Below are positions 9,701 to 18,213 of a stretch of DNA of 64,000 nucleotides, in pieces (the stretch's first letter is position 1; the number at the start of each line of letters is the position of its first letter). The stretch comes from Xanthomonas dyei (GTDB lineage Bacteria > Pseudomonadota > Gammaproteobacteria > Xanthomonadales > Xanthomonadaceae), in contig NZ_MDEE01000003.1 in assembly GCF_002939865.1 (NCBI RefSeq), positions 1 through 64,000 on the forward strand, in the 5' to 3' direction. A model generated the notes under the pieces. That model was not told the origin of the DNA and made no database searches. It was given only the letters and a program-made list of their open reading frames with translations. The translations under genes were made by a program, and so were the position numbers.

Positions 9701-10280
9701 GCGCTATGGCGGCAGCGGCTTGGGGCTGGCGATCTGCCAGGAACTGACGGTGGCGATGAAGGGCCAGATCCGTGTCCGCAGCCGACTCGGCGTTGGCACC
9801 CAGTTCACCGTGGATCTGCCGTTGCCGATCGATCGGTCGGCCCCGCGCAGTGCTGCGGGCGAACCACGCACGCTGGCCGGCGCGCCGCTGCGCATCTTGC
9901 TGGTGGAAGACGATCCGACCGTGGCCGACGTGATCAGCGGGCTGTTGATCGGGCGCGGCCATCGCGTGGTGCATGCCGCACACGGTCTGGCGGCATTGTC
10001 CGAAGCGGTCGATGGCGGCTTCGATGTCGCGTTGCTGGATCTGGATCTGCCGGGCCTGGACGGCTTCGCGCTGGCCTCGCAACTGCGCCGGCTCGGTCAC
10101 GGCTTCCCGTTGCTGGCCGTCACCGCACGTGCCGATGGCGATGCCGAACGCCAGGCGCAGATCGCCGGTTTCGACGGATTCCTGCGCAAACCGGTGACGG
10201 CCGACATGTTGATCGATGCGATTGCGGCGGCATGCGCAACGGCGCGCGCGCGCGACCAGTCCATGCCTATGCCAGGCTGA
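6732..10280 (+). CDS. Hybrid sensor histidine kinase, propeller type (paralogue 2)
   Basis: The 1182-aa product has the same architecture as its neighbours: signal peptide, reg_prop beta-propellers (YVWAATSDGLARHDG, LWIGTAGGLVMRDG), Y_Y_Y domain, one membrane helix, HisKA with H819, HATPase_c, and a receiver with D1103. The start chosen, ATG 6732, has AAGGA six bases upstream; ATG 6726 is in the same frame. The gap from the preceding kinase is 82 bp, so the two are probably co-transcribed. The sensor parts differ much more than the kinase and receiver parts, which fits duplication followed by ligand divergence. Ligands of propeller/Y_Y_Y kinases are often glycans; here this is unproven. Confidence 0.95.
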   Translation: MKQVVLSVLAVVALLIGVEAAAVNQIETPRMRRFGPSEGLPSRMVLALAQDRQGYVWAATSDGLARHDGIGLQVWQHDPHNARSIPGNEVETLLVDDRDRVWLGVNDSPLSMLDADRAAFTTFPDVAQACGGQVWALAQAQGALWIGSSSGGLCRREENGRITVFRATPDAADGLPSDTIMSMLTDARGRLWIGTAGGLVMRDGERFVRVAPDRLSAMVLKLSKDPDGTLWVGSGKGLYRVTPAGVLEPAPWKGASSVRAGSVVHDVHGGYWVGAADGFFRVAPGETKLRVMEGDRGSGFLTAHSGVLDVMQDRQGGVWLGLISQGLAYLPPDWRRFSTILQAQGKPLESLYLMNAAADGDSFLVTTGEGVYRVGDQGEIVPVLHSDVLGGGSVQSVLPAGDGSLWVALQKGVTRYQPKTGEKHALAMQIDTSDARRVELMTPGIDGEFWLSIVEGGVQRRAADGRLLATFRFGTDLSEVGGMVQQLLVRPDGSAWVAAGDGLWVWQGERFRKVIGGADAAPEVYALAFVSPREFWAGRPGAIERYRWDGTNAQLLERVGHAQGMPSTEIRGLALGGTDTVWATTSRGLYAYRRGQPQVRMFGQRDGLPDSEFSMRPPVVGPSGQVLALTTSGIVLFDPAQPFAPAPVARLVIESVQVRRNDAERLQLLPHKETIVLQARDRDLRISARLLSFVDPASARYRYRVEGYDAGWVEQGATGERVMSRLPPGDYRIDVQARAGDGNWIAAPSLHLQVRPPWWLSTPAQLVAVLLGVLLLCLGVWGWRRRVRRQQEWVLAQQRQQLAEQASIAKSHFLATLGHEVRTPMTGVLGMSELLLATPLDAKQRSHVDAIRKAGAHLLRLVNDALDLARIEAGKLELVQQPFDPSQLTQELADFMHPIVEARGLRFHYRNQLPADLSVMGDATRVRQILINLLGNAIKFAERGEVGLSVSLHGDCLRFKVRDSGPGIGPEQQKRLFQRFEQGEGARTSARYGGSGLGLAICQELTVAMKGQIRVRSRLGVGTQFTVDLPLPIDRSAPRSAAGEPRTLAGAPLRILLVEDDPTVADVISGLLIGRGHRVVHAAHGLAALSEAVDGGFDVALLDLDLPGLDGFALASQLRRLGHGFPLLAVTARADGDAERQAQIAGFDGFLRKPVTADMLIDAIAAACATARARDQSMPMPG

Positions 10281-10284
10281 GCTG

Positions 10285-10323
10285 GCGCACAGCGCACAGC
10301 GCACAGCGCACAGCGCACAGCGC
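10285..10323. repeat. Perfect 7-bp tandem repeat, five units
   Basis: Five perfect head-to-tail copies of GCGCACA (10285-10319) plus a partial sixth (GCGC) start 4 bp after the stop codon of kinase 2. A unit of 7 is not a multiple of 3, and such arrays are prone to slippage. Confidence 0.95.
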
Positions 10324-10737
10324 TCACCGCGCACGGCCTGCTTCAGTGCCATGACGTAGATGGCAACGATGCACTGGAGGTGGCCCGCATCGGGATGGGC
10401 ATGCGGGCAGTGGGCCGCACATCGACGCTGCCTGGCAGCGCGCGCCACGGGTATGCCAACCCGGCCACGCAAGCCTTGTGATCTGCCGGGCAACGGCAAT
10501 TCGCCGAAGCTTGAGCCCATGGCCTTGCGGTGCGGGTGCCGCTGGCGATGCTGCATTCTGGCCAAATGACCATGGTGCCCATCCTGCGTGGGCTAGACAC
10601 CCTGGTGCCGGTAGCCGGTAGCCACGGCGTTGCGATCGATTTGCTGGCGCTGCCGGAGCGATCGCTTGAGGTCGCTTGGGCTTGCCCGCGCAGCGCGCGG
10701 CCCGCACTATGCGGCGACTTGTCGTGAAACGTGTCCA
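10324..10737. other. Non-coding spacer between kinases 2 and 3
   Basis: This stretch of about 414 bp contains no open frame with recognisable protein character, no clear promoter and no terminator. It is much longer than the 82-bp gap between kinases 1 and 2, so the third kinase probably has its own promoter here. Confidence 0.5.
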
Positions 10738-13700
10738 GTGCGCCTTTTTTTATCTGTTCTCCATTGGTTGATGGTCTTGCTGTCGCTTGGCTTATGCACG
10801 ACAGTGTCACCCGCACTGGCAGCACGTGCACCGGTCACTCCGGTGCCCACCCAGATCACGCTTGCGGATGGGCTACCGTCGGAGACCATCAGCGAACTCG
10901 CCGAAGACAAGCAGGGCTATCTCTGGCTTGCCAGCGATGATGGTCTGGCCCGATTCGACGGGCGCAACTTCCGCATCTGGCGCATGGAAGAAGGGCTGCC
11001 CAGCAATGCGGTCTGGACGGTCTGTGTCAGCGACGACAATCGGGTATGGATGGGCTTCGAGAACGGCGGTGCCGGTTTCCTGGAGAACAAGACGCGCATC
11101 TTCACGCCGTTGGAGAGCCCGCAGTTTCCGGAATTGCGCGAAATCACGGTGTGGGCGTTGGCGCAGACCCCGAACGGCGACATCTGGCTGGGTACCGCAA
11201 CCCATGGTCTGTATCGGCGGCGCCCCGATGGCAGCGTGCAGCGATTCACCTCTGTGCCGGGCGACGACACGAGCCTGCCGGCTGACAGCGTCACGGGGTT
11301 CGAGGTGGCACCGGACGGGACGTTTTGGATGGGCACTCCCGGCGGGCTCGCACGCTGGAACGGCACGCGTCTAGAACGTGTGGCGCTTCCCGGCAGCTCC
11401 CAGGCCGTCAATCGGCTGTACCTGGAGCGTAGCGGCGACACACTGTGGGTGTCGGATCTTACCGGCGACTTTTTCGGGATGAAGGCCGATGGTCAGGCCC
11501 GTCCCCAGCCATGGCGCGACATCTCGCACAAGCAACGCATCCTGGGCGTGCTGCTGCACGATCGTGGTGGGCGGTACTGGCTGGACGCCAACGGTGGCAT
11601 CGGCTTGGCGTTTTCAGGGAAAGACATTCGTAACGTGCCGATCTACAGCTTTTCGGCACACGGCCTGGTCAAGCGGAACTGGATCGCCGCATACGAAGAC
11701 CGCGAAGGTGGATTGTGGTTTGCCGCGCTTGAAGGAGGCTTGTGGCACCTGCCTCCCCACTGGGACATGTTTGCCGTGCTGTCGCACCATAGCAACGCGC
11801 TGCAGTCGCCGGCCAATCCCTCCATCACGGCAACGACGCCGGCGGCTTCTGGCGGCATCTGGTTGACGGGCACAAAAGGCGTGCTGGAATACCTCGACCC
11901 GGCGACCGGGAACTTGCGGCAAGAGCGGCCCAAGATCGGCAAATACGTTGCCGCGGACTACATGCTCGAAAGCCGGGCCGGCTACGTCTGGATTGGGGTC
12001 CACGCCGAATTGGTGCGCTATGACCCGCGCTCGCGCCAGGTCAAACGCTGGCAGTTGGGCAGCAATGTCGATGCCGATGCATCCCTGGAGCGGGCAGGTC
12101 GCATGGCCGAGGATGCGCAGGGGCGACTGTGGGTCACCGTTGTGCAGCAGGGGCTGCAGATCAGAAGCGAGGAAGGGCAATTGCTTCGGACCATCGTCGA
12201 AGGCAGTCATGGGCTGGAAGCGTTGACCATTCTCGACATCCGCGCGGGTCCGGATGGACAGATCTGGCTTGCCAACAATGCCGGGTTGCGGCGCTGGGAT
12301 CCGGCGGCCGACCGGTTTGTGCCGGTGCGCGGCGCGCCAACGCTGCCAACGCAGGTCTTTCGTCTTGCTGAAGGCAACATCGTCTGGATCGGCTTGACGG
12401 GGCAGATACGGCGCTACCTCTGGGATGGTCGGCAGCTCAAGCATCTGGACACGGTGGGGAAAGATCAGGAATTCCCGATGGTGGCGCCGAACGGGTTGGT
12501 GGTCGATGCCAAGGGCGTGGCCTGGGTGTCGAGCCAGCGCGGCTTGATCCGTATCGATCCCGGCAGCAAGCTGGTGCGGGTGTATGGGGTGCACGACGGG
12601 CTTCCCAGCCCGCAATTGCAGCCCAATACCCTGGTGCAGGCAACGGGCGGGCAGATCGTTGCAGGGTCGCCCGACGGCGTTGTGGTGTTCGATCCCACTG
12701 CCATGCGCCCCAACACCCGCAGGCCGCCCTTGCTGATCGAACGCGTCGGCTTGCGGCGAGGCGAACGTGGGCTGGATATCACCGGCCAAGAGCCGTTGAG
12801 GATGCAGGACGACGACCGCGACCTGCACATCGTGGCGCGCATGCCCACCTTTACCCACCCGGAGTCGTCCAGCTACCGCTTCCGGCTGAGCGGCTACGAC
12901 CCGGACTGGATCGATGTCGGCCCCAGCGGTGAGCGTCTGTTCTCGCGGCTGCCGCCGGGGGACTACACGCTGGAAGTGCAGGGGCGTACCGCCGACGGCA
13001 TCTGGTCGGCGAGCCAGACACTCAAATTTCAGGTCCTGCCGCCGTGGTGGCGTAGTCCGTGGGGGCTGGTGTTGCTGGTCACCTTGGCGGTGTGCGTGGT
13101 TGTGGCGGTGGTGTTGTTGTATCGCCGACGATTGCGCCGCTTGAATGCCTGGCAGTTGGCGGTGCACAAGCAGGAGTTGGCCGAGCAGGCGTCGCTGGCA
13201 AAGACCCGCTTTCTGGCCACGCTGGGGCATGAAGTCCGCACACCGATGACCGGCGTGATGGGCATGAGCGAGCTGCTGCTCAAGACCCAGCTCGATCACA
13301 CGCAACGCAGCTATACCGAATCGATCCGGCGCGCGGGTGCGCATCTGCTGCGATTGGTCAACGATGCGCTGGATCTGGCGCGCATCGAATCCGGGCGCCT
13401 TGAGCTGGATCTGCAGCCGTTCTCGGTGCGTCAGTTGGTGGCCGAGGTGGAGGCGCTGATGGCGCCGCTGGCGCAGGAACGCGGCCTGCGTTTCAGCCTG
13501 GACGTCGGCCTGTTGGGCGATATCACCGCCAGCGGCGATCCCACCCGCATCCGCCAGATTCTGCTCAATCTGCTCAGCAACGCGATCAAGTTCACCGAGC
13601 GCGGTGTGGTCGGTTTGAAGCTGACCACGCTGGGGTCTTATCAGGGCCTGCGCTTTGAAGTCGCCGATACCGGCCCGGGCATCAATGCCGATCAGAAGGC

Positions 13701-14316
13701 ACGGCTGTTCCAGCGGTTCGAGCAGGGCGATGGCGCCAAGACCACCTCGCGCTACGGCGGCAGCGGTCTGGGTCTTGCGATCTGCCAGGAACTGGCGCTG
13801 GCGATGGGCGGGCATATCGAAGTGATCAGCCGTCTCGGCGCCGGGACGCGATTTGTCGTGGACCTGCCGCTGCGCTGGGTGACCTCCAACGCTGCGCTGA
13901 GTGGTGAAGTGACGCGTGCCAGCGCGACCATTGCGCCGCAGCGCGTCCTGCTGGTGGAGGACGACCCGACCATCGCCGAGGTCATCGTCGGCCTGCTGCG
14001 CTCGCAGGGCCACTCGGTGGTGCATGCGCCGCACGGTCTGGCCGCATTGACCGAAGCTGCCGACAATACGTTCGACCTGGCACTGCTGGACCTGGATCTG
14101 CCCGGGCTGGACGGGTTCGCGCTGGCGCGGCAATTGCGCGTGTTCGGCTACGAGATGCCGCTGATTGCGGTGACCGCGCGCTCCGATGAAGCCGCCGAAC
14201 CCACCGCCAAGGAGGCCGGCTTCGACAGCTTCCTGCGCAAGCCGCTGACCGGTGACATGTTGGCCGACACCATTGCCGATGCATTGCGACGGGGCCGCAC
14301 GCGCCAGGACATCTAG
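10738..14316 (+). CDS. Hybrid sensor histidine kinase, propeller type (paralogue 3)
   Basis: This is the third tandem paralogue, with signal peptide, reg_prop propellers (QGYLWLASDDGLARFDG), Y_Y_Y domain, membrane helix, HisKA (H831), HATPase_c and receiver (D1118). The start is uncertain. GTG 10738 gives a signal peptide with an arginine, while ATG 10771 loses the charged n-region. An ATG at 10709 lies in another frame and would join this frame if the T7 run at 10745-10751 had eight T residues. The stop codon TAG is completed by the first G of an inserted MITE copy. Length is 1192 aa from the GTG. Confidence 0.92.
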   Translation: MRLFLSVLHWLMVLLSLGLCTTVSPALAARAPVTPVPTQITLADGLPSETISELAEDKQGYLWLASDDGLARFDGRNFRIWRMEEGLPSNAVWTVCVSDDNRVWMGFENGGAGFLENKTRIFTPLESPQFPELREITVWALAQTPNGDIWLGTATHGLYRRRPDGSVQRFTSVPGDDTSLPADSVTGFEVAPDGTFWMGTPGGLARWNGTRLERVALPGSSQAVNRLYLERSGDTLWVSDLTGDFFGMKADGQARPQPWRDISHKQRILGVLLHDRGGRYWLDANGGIGLAFSGKDIRNVPIYSFSAHGLVKRNWIAAYEDREGGLWFAALEGGLWHLPPHWDMFAVLSHHSNALQSPANPSITATTPAASGGIWLTGTKGVLEYLDPATGNLRQERPKIGKYVAADYMLESRAGYVWIGVHAELVRYDPRSRQVKRWQLGSNVDADASLERAGRMAEDAQGRLWVTVVQQGLQIRSEEGQLLRTIVEGSHGLEALTILDIRAGPDGQIWLANNAGLRRWDPAADRFVPVRGAPTLPTQVFRLAEGNIVWIGLTGQIRRYLWDGRQLKHLDTVGKDQEFPMVAPNGLVVDAKGVAWVSSQRGLIRIDPGSKLVRVYGVHDGLPSPQLQPNTLVQATGGQIVAGSPDGVVVFDPTAMRPNTRRPPLLIERVGLRRGERGLDITGQEPLRMQDDDRDLHIVARMPTFTHPESSSYRFRLSGYDPDWIDVGPSGERLFSRLPPGDYTLEVQGRTADGIWSASQTLKFQVLPPWWRSPWGLVLLVTLAVCVVVAVVLLYRRRLRRLNAWQLAVHKQELAEQASLAKTRFLATLGHEVRTPMTGVMGMSELLLKTQLDHTQRSYTESIRRAGAHLLRLVNDALDLARIESGRLELDLQPFSVRQLVAEVEALMAPLAQERGLRFSLDVGLLGDITASGDPTRIRQILLNLLSNAIKFTERGVVGLKLTTLGSYQGLRFEVADTGPGINADQKARLFQRFEQGDGAKTTSRYGGSGLGLAICQELALAMGGHIEVISRLGAGTRFVVDLPLRWVTSNAALSGEVTRASATIAPQRVLLVEDDPTIAEVIVGLLRSQGHSVVHAPHGLAALTEAADNTFDLALLDLDLPGLDGFALARQLRVFGYEMPLIAVTARSDEAAEPTAKEAGFDSFLRKPLTGDMLADTIADALRRGRTRQDI

Positions 14317-14454
14317 AGCAGCTAAAAAACCTAGCTAGCAGTCGCCAGCTGGGTGCGACGGCGCGCAGGAACCGGAACGCACGCATGGTCCATGCCGCAC
14401 CGAGCACCGGCCGCGCCCGCCTGGCGGGAAGCACAGTCGTCTTGGTGGCTGCCC
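14316..14454 (-). mobile_element. MITE-like element, diverged copy C
   Basis: This 139-bp element begins GAGCAGCTAAAAAAC, aligning with the GAGCGGCTAACAAAAC end of the intact copy at 50854-50994. It continues through the shared GCAGTCG, GAACCGGAACG and GAGCACCGGCCGCGCCCGCC blocks to a decayed end GTCGTCTTGGTGGCTGCCC. Its first G is the last base of the TAG stop codon of kinase 3. It fills most of the 226-bp gap to the next gene; nothing else was seen there. Confidence 0.8.
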
Positions 14455-14542
14455 TTGGCGCTGCCGACCACTGAGGGCGCCGGTGCCACGCACGGCTCGC
14501 ACGCCAGGCGCGGCATAGCGCCTGATCGAAGCGTGCGACGCG

Positions 14543-15988
14543 TTACTCAGCCACCGCTTCCACGTCCCTGGGATGCGGACGTGTGTCGGCCAGCTGCCAG
14601 AAGATCAACGTCGACGTCAGCGTGATGCCACCCACGCACAGGAAGGTGGCATGCAGTGCCGCAGTGGCGCCGTGCGTATCGCCCAGATGGGTGTTGAAGG
14701 CGGCCAGCAGGCTGCCCGCCGCCGCCGCGCCAAAACCGGTCGCCAACATCATCACCATCGACAACAGACTATTGCCCGGGCTGGCCTGATCGCGATCCAG
14801 GTCGCGCAGGGTGACGGTATTCATGACGGTAAATTGCAGCGAATTGACGCCGCCGAAGCAGGCCAGCTGCAGCAGCCGCAGCCACAGCAGCTGACCCACA
14901 TCGATCAGTGCGAAGCTTGCCATCGCCAGCCCCACCAGCACGGTATTGATCATCAAGGTGGTGCGGTAGCCGAAGCGCCCGACCAGCTTTACCGCCGCGC
15001 GTTTTGCGGCCATGCCGGCCAGCGCCACCGGCACCATCATCAGCCCGGCATTCATCGGGCTCATCTCCAGGCCCACCTGCAGCAACAACGGAATCAAGAA
15101 CGGCATCGAGCCACTGCCGACGCGCGCGAACAGGTTGCCCAGGATGCCGATGCGATAACTGGCCACCTTGAACAGCGCCAACGGAAACAGCGCGTTGCCG
15201 GTATTGCCGGCATGCAACCAGTAACCGGCCAGCGCAGCCAGCCCGCCGATCGCCAGCAACATCACAAACGCATGCTGCAGGCCGAGTTCGGAAATGCCAT
15301 CCAGCGCCAGCGACAACGCCACCATGCCGACCGCGAGCATCAGATAGCCGACCAGATCGAAGCGCCTGCGCGCATCGCCGTAGTGGTCCGGCATGATCTT
15401 CAACGCAGCGATGAAGCCGATGATGCCGATCGGCAGGTTGATCAAGAACACCCAGTGCCAGGACGCCACTTCCACCAGCCAACCGCCCAGCGTCGGGCCG
15501 ATCAGCGGGCCGATCAGCGCGGGGATCGCGATAAAACTCATGGCGCGCAGGAAGTCCTCGCGCGCCACCGTCTTGAGCACCGCCAGCCGGCCCACTGGCA
15601 ACAACATCGCACCACCGATGCCTTGCACGATGCGCGCGCCCACCAGCTGCGGCAGCTGTTGCGCTGCTGCGCACAGCAACGAGCCCAGCGTGAACACGAC
15701 GATCGCGGCCAGAAAGGTACGCCGTGTCCCGACGCGATCTGCGATCCAGCCCGATGCCGGGATGAACATCGCCACCGCCAGCGCGTAGCTGAAAACCACC
15801 GACTGCATCTGTAGCGGACTCTCGTGCAGGCTGCGCGCCATCGACGGCAATGCCGTATTGACGATGGTCGCATCCAGCATCTGCATGAAGATCGCCAGCG
15901 ACACCAGCCACAACAGCGGTTTGATGCTGGCGTAGGCGCGCGGGACGGGGACCGGAGGGGGCATTGGAATCGCCATCGGGATGTCCAT
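14543..15988 (-). CDS. DHA2-family MFS multidrug efflux transporter
   Basis: The 481-aa, roughly 14-helix permease resembles EmrB/DHA2 proton-coupled drug exporters. It has LDATIVNTALPSMA in helix 1 (motif D1), motif A-like WIADRVGTRRTF and antiporter motif C-like ALIGPLIGPTLGGWLV. It has no adjacent membrane-fusion gene, so it would export across the inner membrane only or borrow another system's partners. Three in-frame ATGs (15988, 15976, 15964) lie close together with no strong ribosome-binding site; the longest is used. The neighbour upstream on the other strand is the reb regulator, with no evident functional link. Confidence 0.9.
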   Translation of the reverse strand: MDIPMAIPMPPPVPVPRAYASIKPLLWLVSLAIFMQMLDATIVNTALPSMARSLHESPLQMQSVVFSYALAVAMFIPASGWIADRVGTRRTFLAAIVVFTLGSLLCAAAQQLPQLVGARIVQGIGGAMLLPVGRLAVLKTVAREDFLRAMSFIAIPALIGPLIGPTLGGWLVEVASWHWVFLINLPIGIIGFIAALKIMPDHYGDARRRFDLVGYLMLAVGMVALSLALDGISELGLQHAFVMLLAIGGLAALAGYWLHAGNTGNALFPLALFKVASYRIGILGNLFARVGSGSMPFLIPLLLQVGLEMSPMNAGLMMVPVALAGMAAKRAAVKLVGRFGYRTTLMINTVLVGLAMASFALIDVGQLLWLRLLQLACFGGVNSLQFTVMNTVTLRDLDRDQASPGNSLLSMVMMLATGFGAAAAGSLLAAFNTHLGDTHGATAALHATFLCVGGITLTSTLIFWQLADTRPHPRDVEAVAE

Positions 15989-16674
15989 CGGAAAGACAGC
16001 GAATTGTCTCAGCGTCGCTGTGCAGAAACGCGCAACGGCGTGCGCATGTGATCCGAATGTGGACGGCTGGTTGATCAAACGTGTTCGGCGCGCCGACCAT
16101 CGAAAGATCGGCAGAAGCGTTACCGCGGTGCTGACACGGCCGCGCCAGACGCATGTCCCTGCACGGTGCCGGGGCGGACGCCTTGCGGTACGGCGCTGCA
16201 TCGCTGCGTCTGAAAGAGTGCATGAGGTCACGCTCCGACGCCTGGGCCGGCATCGTCCGGTCGCCGGGGAGAGCCTGCTCGCTTGCAAGGATGTCTGCTT
16301 GAGCCCGTCGCCGCAGGCCATCCGTGGTCGCTGCAGCGGTAATGAATGAGACCCACCTCACCCAATGGACGACGGAGTCGGCCACCAATCACCAATCGCC
16401 GGGACAGCCGTCAGGCGGCGTGTTAATGCCGCAGGTGGCTTGCAACAAACGTCTGATTCGCCGGCGACTGCTCGGTGCCTCCAACGGGTCTGGTAAGCGC
16501 AAGCGAGGTTCATCCCACTGTGCGATGGATCGATCGAGCGGGAAGCCAGGGACGTGTTGGATTTCCCCGAAGAGCGGAATCATTGCTTGGAGTATTGCCG
16601 ACGGTCTGGTCAGGGATGGCGCGACTTGGGTATGGCCGCCTTCTGAGCGCGCCAGTCATCAGGTCGGACTATCA
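15989..16674. other. Divergent intergenic region
   Basis: This 686-bp stretch separates the efflux gene from the divergent regulator gene. The regulator's frame stays open back to 16324, but the extra residues lack protein character (Trp, Cys and Arg scattered in random order), so I treat it as leader. No convincing promoter, operator or RNA was recognised. Confidence 0.5.
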
Positions 16675-18213
16675 ATGCAAAAGCAGGTCTTCGATGTAGT
16701 ACAGAACGCCTATCTTCCGGGCGATTCCATCGCAACGATGCTCGAAAAGATTGCCGCGGAACTGGCCCAGAGCGGGCTCTTGAACGGTGCGGCATGCGCG
16801 TTTGTCGGCGCGCAGGACAGCGATGCGCATTCGCCAGATCTGGCAAGCGAGCAGATGGCGATCGCGCGCTGCTTTCCGGTCCAGTATGCCCATCGCGTTC
16901 TCGGCACCCTGAAAGTGACGCCGGCCCAAGGCGGGATGAGCACGCAGGCGGTGACGCTGTGTCAACGGATCGCAAAGTGCTGTGCCTATCTGATGCAGCG
17001 CGATGCCGCGCGTGCCTGGGCGGAAAATCGACTCGATCGACCATCGCTTGTAGTGGGCGTGTGCGAGCAGGTGTGGATGGTCGACGCGTTCGTCGAGCGT
17101 GCTGCAGACAGTCGCTTGCCGGCGATCGTGAGGGGGGACTTCGGCACCGAGAATGATGAGGTGGCCATCTTGCTGCATGCAAACGGGCCTTGGCAGAACG
17201 GGCCGTTCGTTGTGGTGGATTGCGACGATCCTGATGGCGACCCGTTGGCATGGTTCGAGCGCGCGGCCGGCGGAACGCTGTTCCTGCAAGGGGTGGACGC
17301 GCTCGATGCAGCGCTGCAGCGTCAGTTGGCTCGGTGTCTTCGGGACCGGCACGGCCACTGGCGCGCCTCGGGTGCCGATGTCTTCACCCGGGTGATCGCC
17401 TCCACCACTGCCGATCTGTCAGAGTGCGTGCGCGCGGGGCGTTTCTCGCGTGCGCTGTTGTCGCAACTCGATGTGCTGTCGATCGAGCTTGCCGCGTTGT
17501 GCGAGCGGTTGCCGGACATCGCGTTTCATCTCGAACGCATGCTGGCACGGCACGGCCTCGATTCCCGGCGCTGGGTGACTGACACGCTGATGGATGCCCT
17601 GACGAATTATTCGTGGCCCGAAAACCTGCAGGAGCTGGAGCGGGTGGTGCTGCGCCTGGCGGTCATGACCGCAGGCAGGCCGGTCCAGATCGTCGATCTT
17701 CAGCGGCATGCGCCTGTCCTTGCCGCAAGCCTGCTGCAAGCACAGCAGCGTGTCGCGAGCTCAGTGCCATCGCAGCCGGACGATCGCCCGGATGCGTCCA
17801 CGCTACCGGCATCCCCTGTCGATTGGATTGACGGCCTTCCGCATCGCCCAGGCCAACGCCTTGCCACCTTGCACGACGCGCTGCGGCGCGCCCTGGTGCA
17901 TCTTGGCGAACACTATGCAGAGCCGCTGACCCTGGGCGATCTGGCCCGGCAGGCGCACGTCAGTCAGTCGCATCTGGGCTTTCTGTTCCGCGAGGAGCTG
18001 GGCACCACGTTCAAGCCGCTGCTGCAGCAGCTCCGTATCGAGAAGGCCAAGGATCTGCTGCAGCGCGAGCAAAAACTGCGTGTGACCGAAGTGGCGCTGA
18101 AGGTCGGCTTCGGGGACTTGAGTCATTTCGAAAAGAGCTTTCGACGGTTGGTGGGGGTGAGTCCGCGCGCGTTTCGCAACGCGCGCGGACAAGGAGATGT
18201 GTCTCCGGTTTAA
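16675..18213 (+). CDS. Hybrid regulator: degenerate NtrC-type AAA module plus AraC HTH
   Basis: The 512-aa protein has an N-terminal region of about 140 residues that looks like a sensor. Next is a module clearly derived from sigma-54 activators. LPAIVRGDFGTENDEVAILL aligns with the Walker A region (canonical GESGTGKE is GDFGTEND at 154-161, so the lysine is lost). AAGGTLFLQGVD and WPENLQELERVVLRL (from 314) match later conserved blocks. The GAFTGA loop is deleted. The C-terminus (about 405-505) is an AraC/XylS double HTH ending FRRLVGVSPRAFR instead of a Fis HTH. It should bind DNA but neither hydrolyse ATP nor remodel sigma-54. It is convergent with the reb operon, overlapping its last gene by 4 bp, and is the likely pathway-specific regulator (inference). 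Confidence 0.88.
   Translation: MQKQVFDVVQNAYLPGDSIATMLEKIAAELAQSGLLNGAACAFVGAQDSDAHSPDLASEQMAIARCFPVQYAHRVLGTLKVTPAQGGMSTQAVTLCQRIAKCCAYLMQRDAARAWAENRLDRPSLVVGVCEQVWMVDAFVERAADSRLPAIVRGDFGTENDEVAILLHANGPWQNGPFVVVDCDDPDGDPLAWFERAAGGTLFLQGVDALDAALQRQLARCLRDRHGHWRASGADVFTRVIASTTADLSECVRAGRFSRALLSQLDVLSIELAALCERLPDIAFHLERMLARHGLDSRRWVTDTLMDALTNYSWPENLQELERVVLRLAVMTAGRPVQIVDLQRHAPVLAASLLQAQQRVASSVPSQPDDRPDASTLPASPVDWIDGLPHRPGQRLATLHDALRRALVHLGEHYAEPLTLGDLARQAHVSQSHLGFLFREELGTTFKPLLQQLRIEKAKDLLQREQKLRVTEVALKVGFGDLSHFEKSFRRLVGVSPRAFRNARGQGDVSPV

Noticed and set aside
8781..10565. Very long open frame on the minus strand opposite kinase 2 (a similar one lies opposite kinase 3 at 11614-14133)
   Set aside because: Composition is Arg/Gln/His-rich with no domain; it is an antisense shadow of GC-rich coding sequence.
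16324..16674. Extended N-terminus for the hybrid regulator
   Set aside because: The translated extension has random composition with no fold signature.
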